This document shows positions 63,440 to 64,000 of a stretch of DNA of 64,000 nt, piece after piece. The stretch comes from Alphaproteobacteria bacterium (lineage in GTDB: Bacteria > Pseudomonadota > Alphaproteobacteria > GCA-2731375): assembly GCA_021776235.1 (NCBI GenBank), contig JAJFGG010000096.1:21485-85484 (forward strand). The letters run 5' to 3'. The notes beneath the pieces are model-generated. The model was not told where the DNA came from, did no database searches, and saw nothing but the letters and a program-made list of their open reading frames with translations. The position numbers were made by a program, and so were the translations under genes. Position 1 is the stretch's first letter. Each line of letters opens with the position of its first letter.

Positions 63440-63508
63440 GGTTGGCGCCGACAGCCGGAATGGGCGATAGATAACCCTCGTGATGATTGTTTGGAGGTGA
63501 GTCGATAG

Positions 63509-64000
63509 ATGAATCAGGCGTCATTGCTGCGCAAGGCGGCGTTGAGTTTCGCTAACCGGCCGGCGGTCACGTCCGGCTTTAACGAACCGCTTAGTTATGG
63601 TCAGCTGGCGGACCGGGCGGCCTGTCTGGGCACCGCCTTGCGCGTCCGGTTTGGCCTGAACAAAGGCGACCGGGTCGCTATCATGATGAAGAACGCGCCG
63701 GGATTTTTCGAGGTCCTGTACGGCGCCTGGCATGCCGGTCTGGCTGCTGTCCCCATCAATGCCAAGCTGCATCCGCGCGAAGCGGCTTACATCCTGGAGA
63801 ACGCGGGCGCCCGGGTCTGTTTCATTACGGATGACCTGGTCGAGAGCATCACGCCATTGCAGCGCGAACTGGATGGGCTTGAGGCCGTGCTCCCGGCCGG
63901 CGGCGCGGATTACGAGGCCCTGTTTACAATGACCGGCGGGACAATGGTGGACTGCGCCCCCGAAGATCTGGCCTGGCTGTTCTACACCTCCGGCACCACC
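63509..64000 (+). CDS. Acyl-CoA synthetase (AMP-binding), 5' part only
   Basis: 164 codons to the window edge, starting at the ATG 63509 with GGAGGTGA well placed upstream. The AMP-binding N-terminal domain shows GDRVAIMMKNAPGFFEVLYG, AAVPINAKLHPREAAYILEN and the start of the ATP motif AWLFYTSGTT. It resembles class I long- or medium-chain fatty-acid-CoA ligases and malonyl-CoA ligases. The substrate cannot be read from this part. Confidence 0.92.
   Translation, partial: MNQASLLRKAALSFANRPAVTSGFNEPLSYGQLADRAACLGTALRVRFGLNKGDRVAIMMKNAPGFFEVLYGAWHAGLAAVPINAKLHPREAAYILENAGARVCFITDDLVESITPLQRELDGLEAVLPAGGADYEALFTMTGGTMVDCAPEDLAWLFYTSGTT

Overview
The window is a gene-dense, GC-rich chromosomal segment of a Gram-negative bacterium, most likely an alphaproteobacterium and perhaps a Rhodospirillales-like lineage. 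The pointers are a Caulobacter-style cpa/tad pilus cluster, the gene order hemW-rdgB-rph/hrcA-grpE, an MlaE permease with a fused STAS domain, and a small class I cytochrome c. The genus is an inference. No rRNA, tRNA, CRISPR array, phage or complete insertion sequence was seen.

Layout. 1-506: start of a YihY/BrkB membrane protein, cut by the window edge. 556-4856: sulfur-handling group (secreted hypothetical, TusA, CcdA, ArsR-type sensor, TauE/SafE exporter, TIGR02186 protein). 4927-18248: Flp/Tad pilus locus (receiver with degenerate GGDEF, stand-alone pilus N-domain protein, TPR-SPOR lipoprotein, tadC, tadB, cpaF, cpaE, cpaD, cpaC, an unusual double cpaB, cpaA, flp). The TadE/F/G minor pilins are not present. 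18775-21369: DgcA/DgcN-type pair and a gamma carbonic anhydrase-like protein. 21428-25652: MlaA with a long repeat-bearing extension, a Sel1-repeat protein, MlaC and an HtrA-like protein that has lost its catalytic triad. 25760-29441: CHASE2 adenylate cyclase and GAF/HD-GYP phosphodiesterase. 29489-32722: large degenerate SF1 helicase-like protein. 32886-35479: cytochrome c, rhodanese, CBS-BON protein and a membrane protein. 35707-39097: TRAP transporter. 39395-40981: frame-broken lysoplasmalogenase, an overlapping 55-residue gene and a Hyi-type isomerase. 41154-44703: mlaE-mlaF-mlaD-lipoprotein operon. 44710-44974: a symmetric double-hairpin element. 44973-50260: housekeeping block (SDR, hemW, rdgB, rph, hrcA, grpE). 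50310-58367: YcaQ-like glycosylase, 2OG dioxygenase, a very large hexaheme cytochrome with a lectin-like N-terminus, ComM. 58371-59092: AT-rich islet. 59193-64000: hybrid kinase, AmpG-like transporter, macrodomain protein and the start of an acyl-CoA ligase.

How they work together. The pilus genes form one secretion and assembly machine. Its main operon starts from a probable sigma70 promoter at 17230-17259, while flp has its own strong terminator. Mla lipid-transport parts sit in two loci 17 kb apart that should make one outer-membrane lipid system (MlaA-MlaC and MlaE-MlaF-MlaD). TusA, CcdA, the ArsR sensor, TauE and later the rhodanese suggest handling of reduced sulfur.

The strongest unexplained signal is the 265-bp element at 44710-44974, laid out 34-94-9-94-34 and exactly symmetric. 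It holds two 20-bp perfect stems of different sequence, each closing a 54-nt loop, and the loops are related to each other in inverted orientation. Stems that differ yet both pair perfectly point to a conserved RNA or single-stranded DNA fold. Other points worth following are the tandemly duplicated CpaB, the hexaheme cytochrome with a ricin-B-like domain, the degenerate helicase and the dead HtrA.
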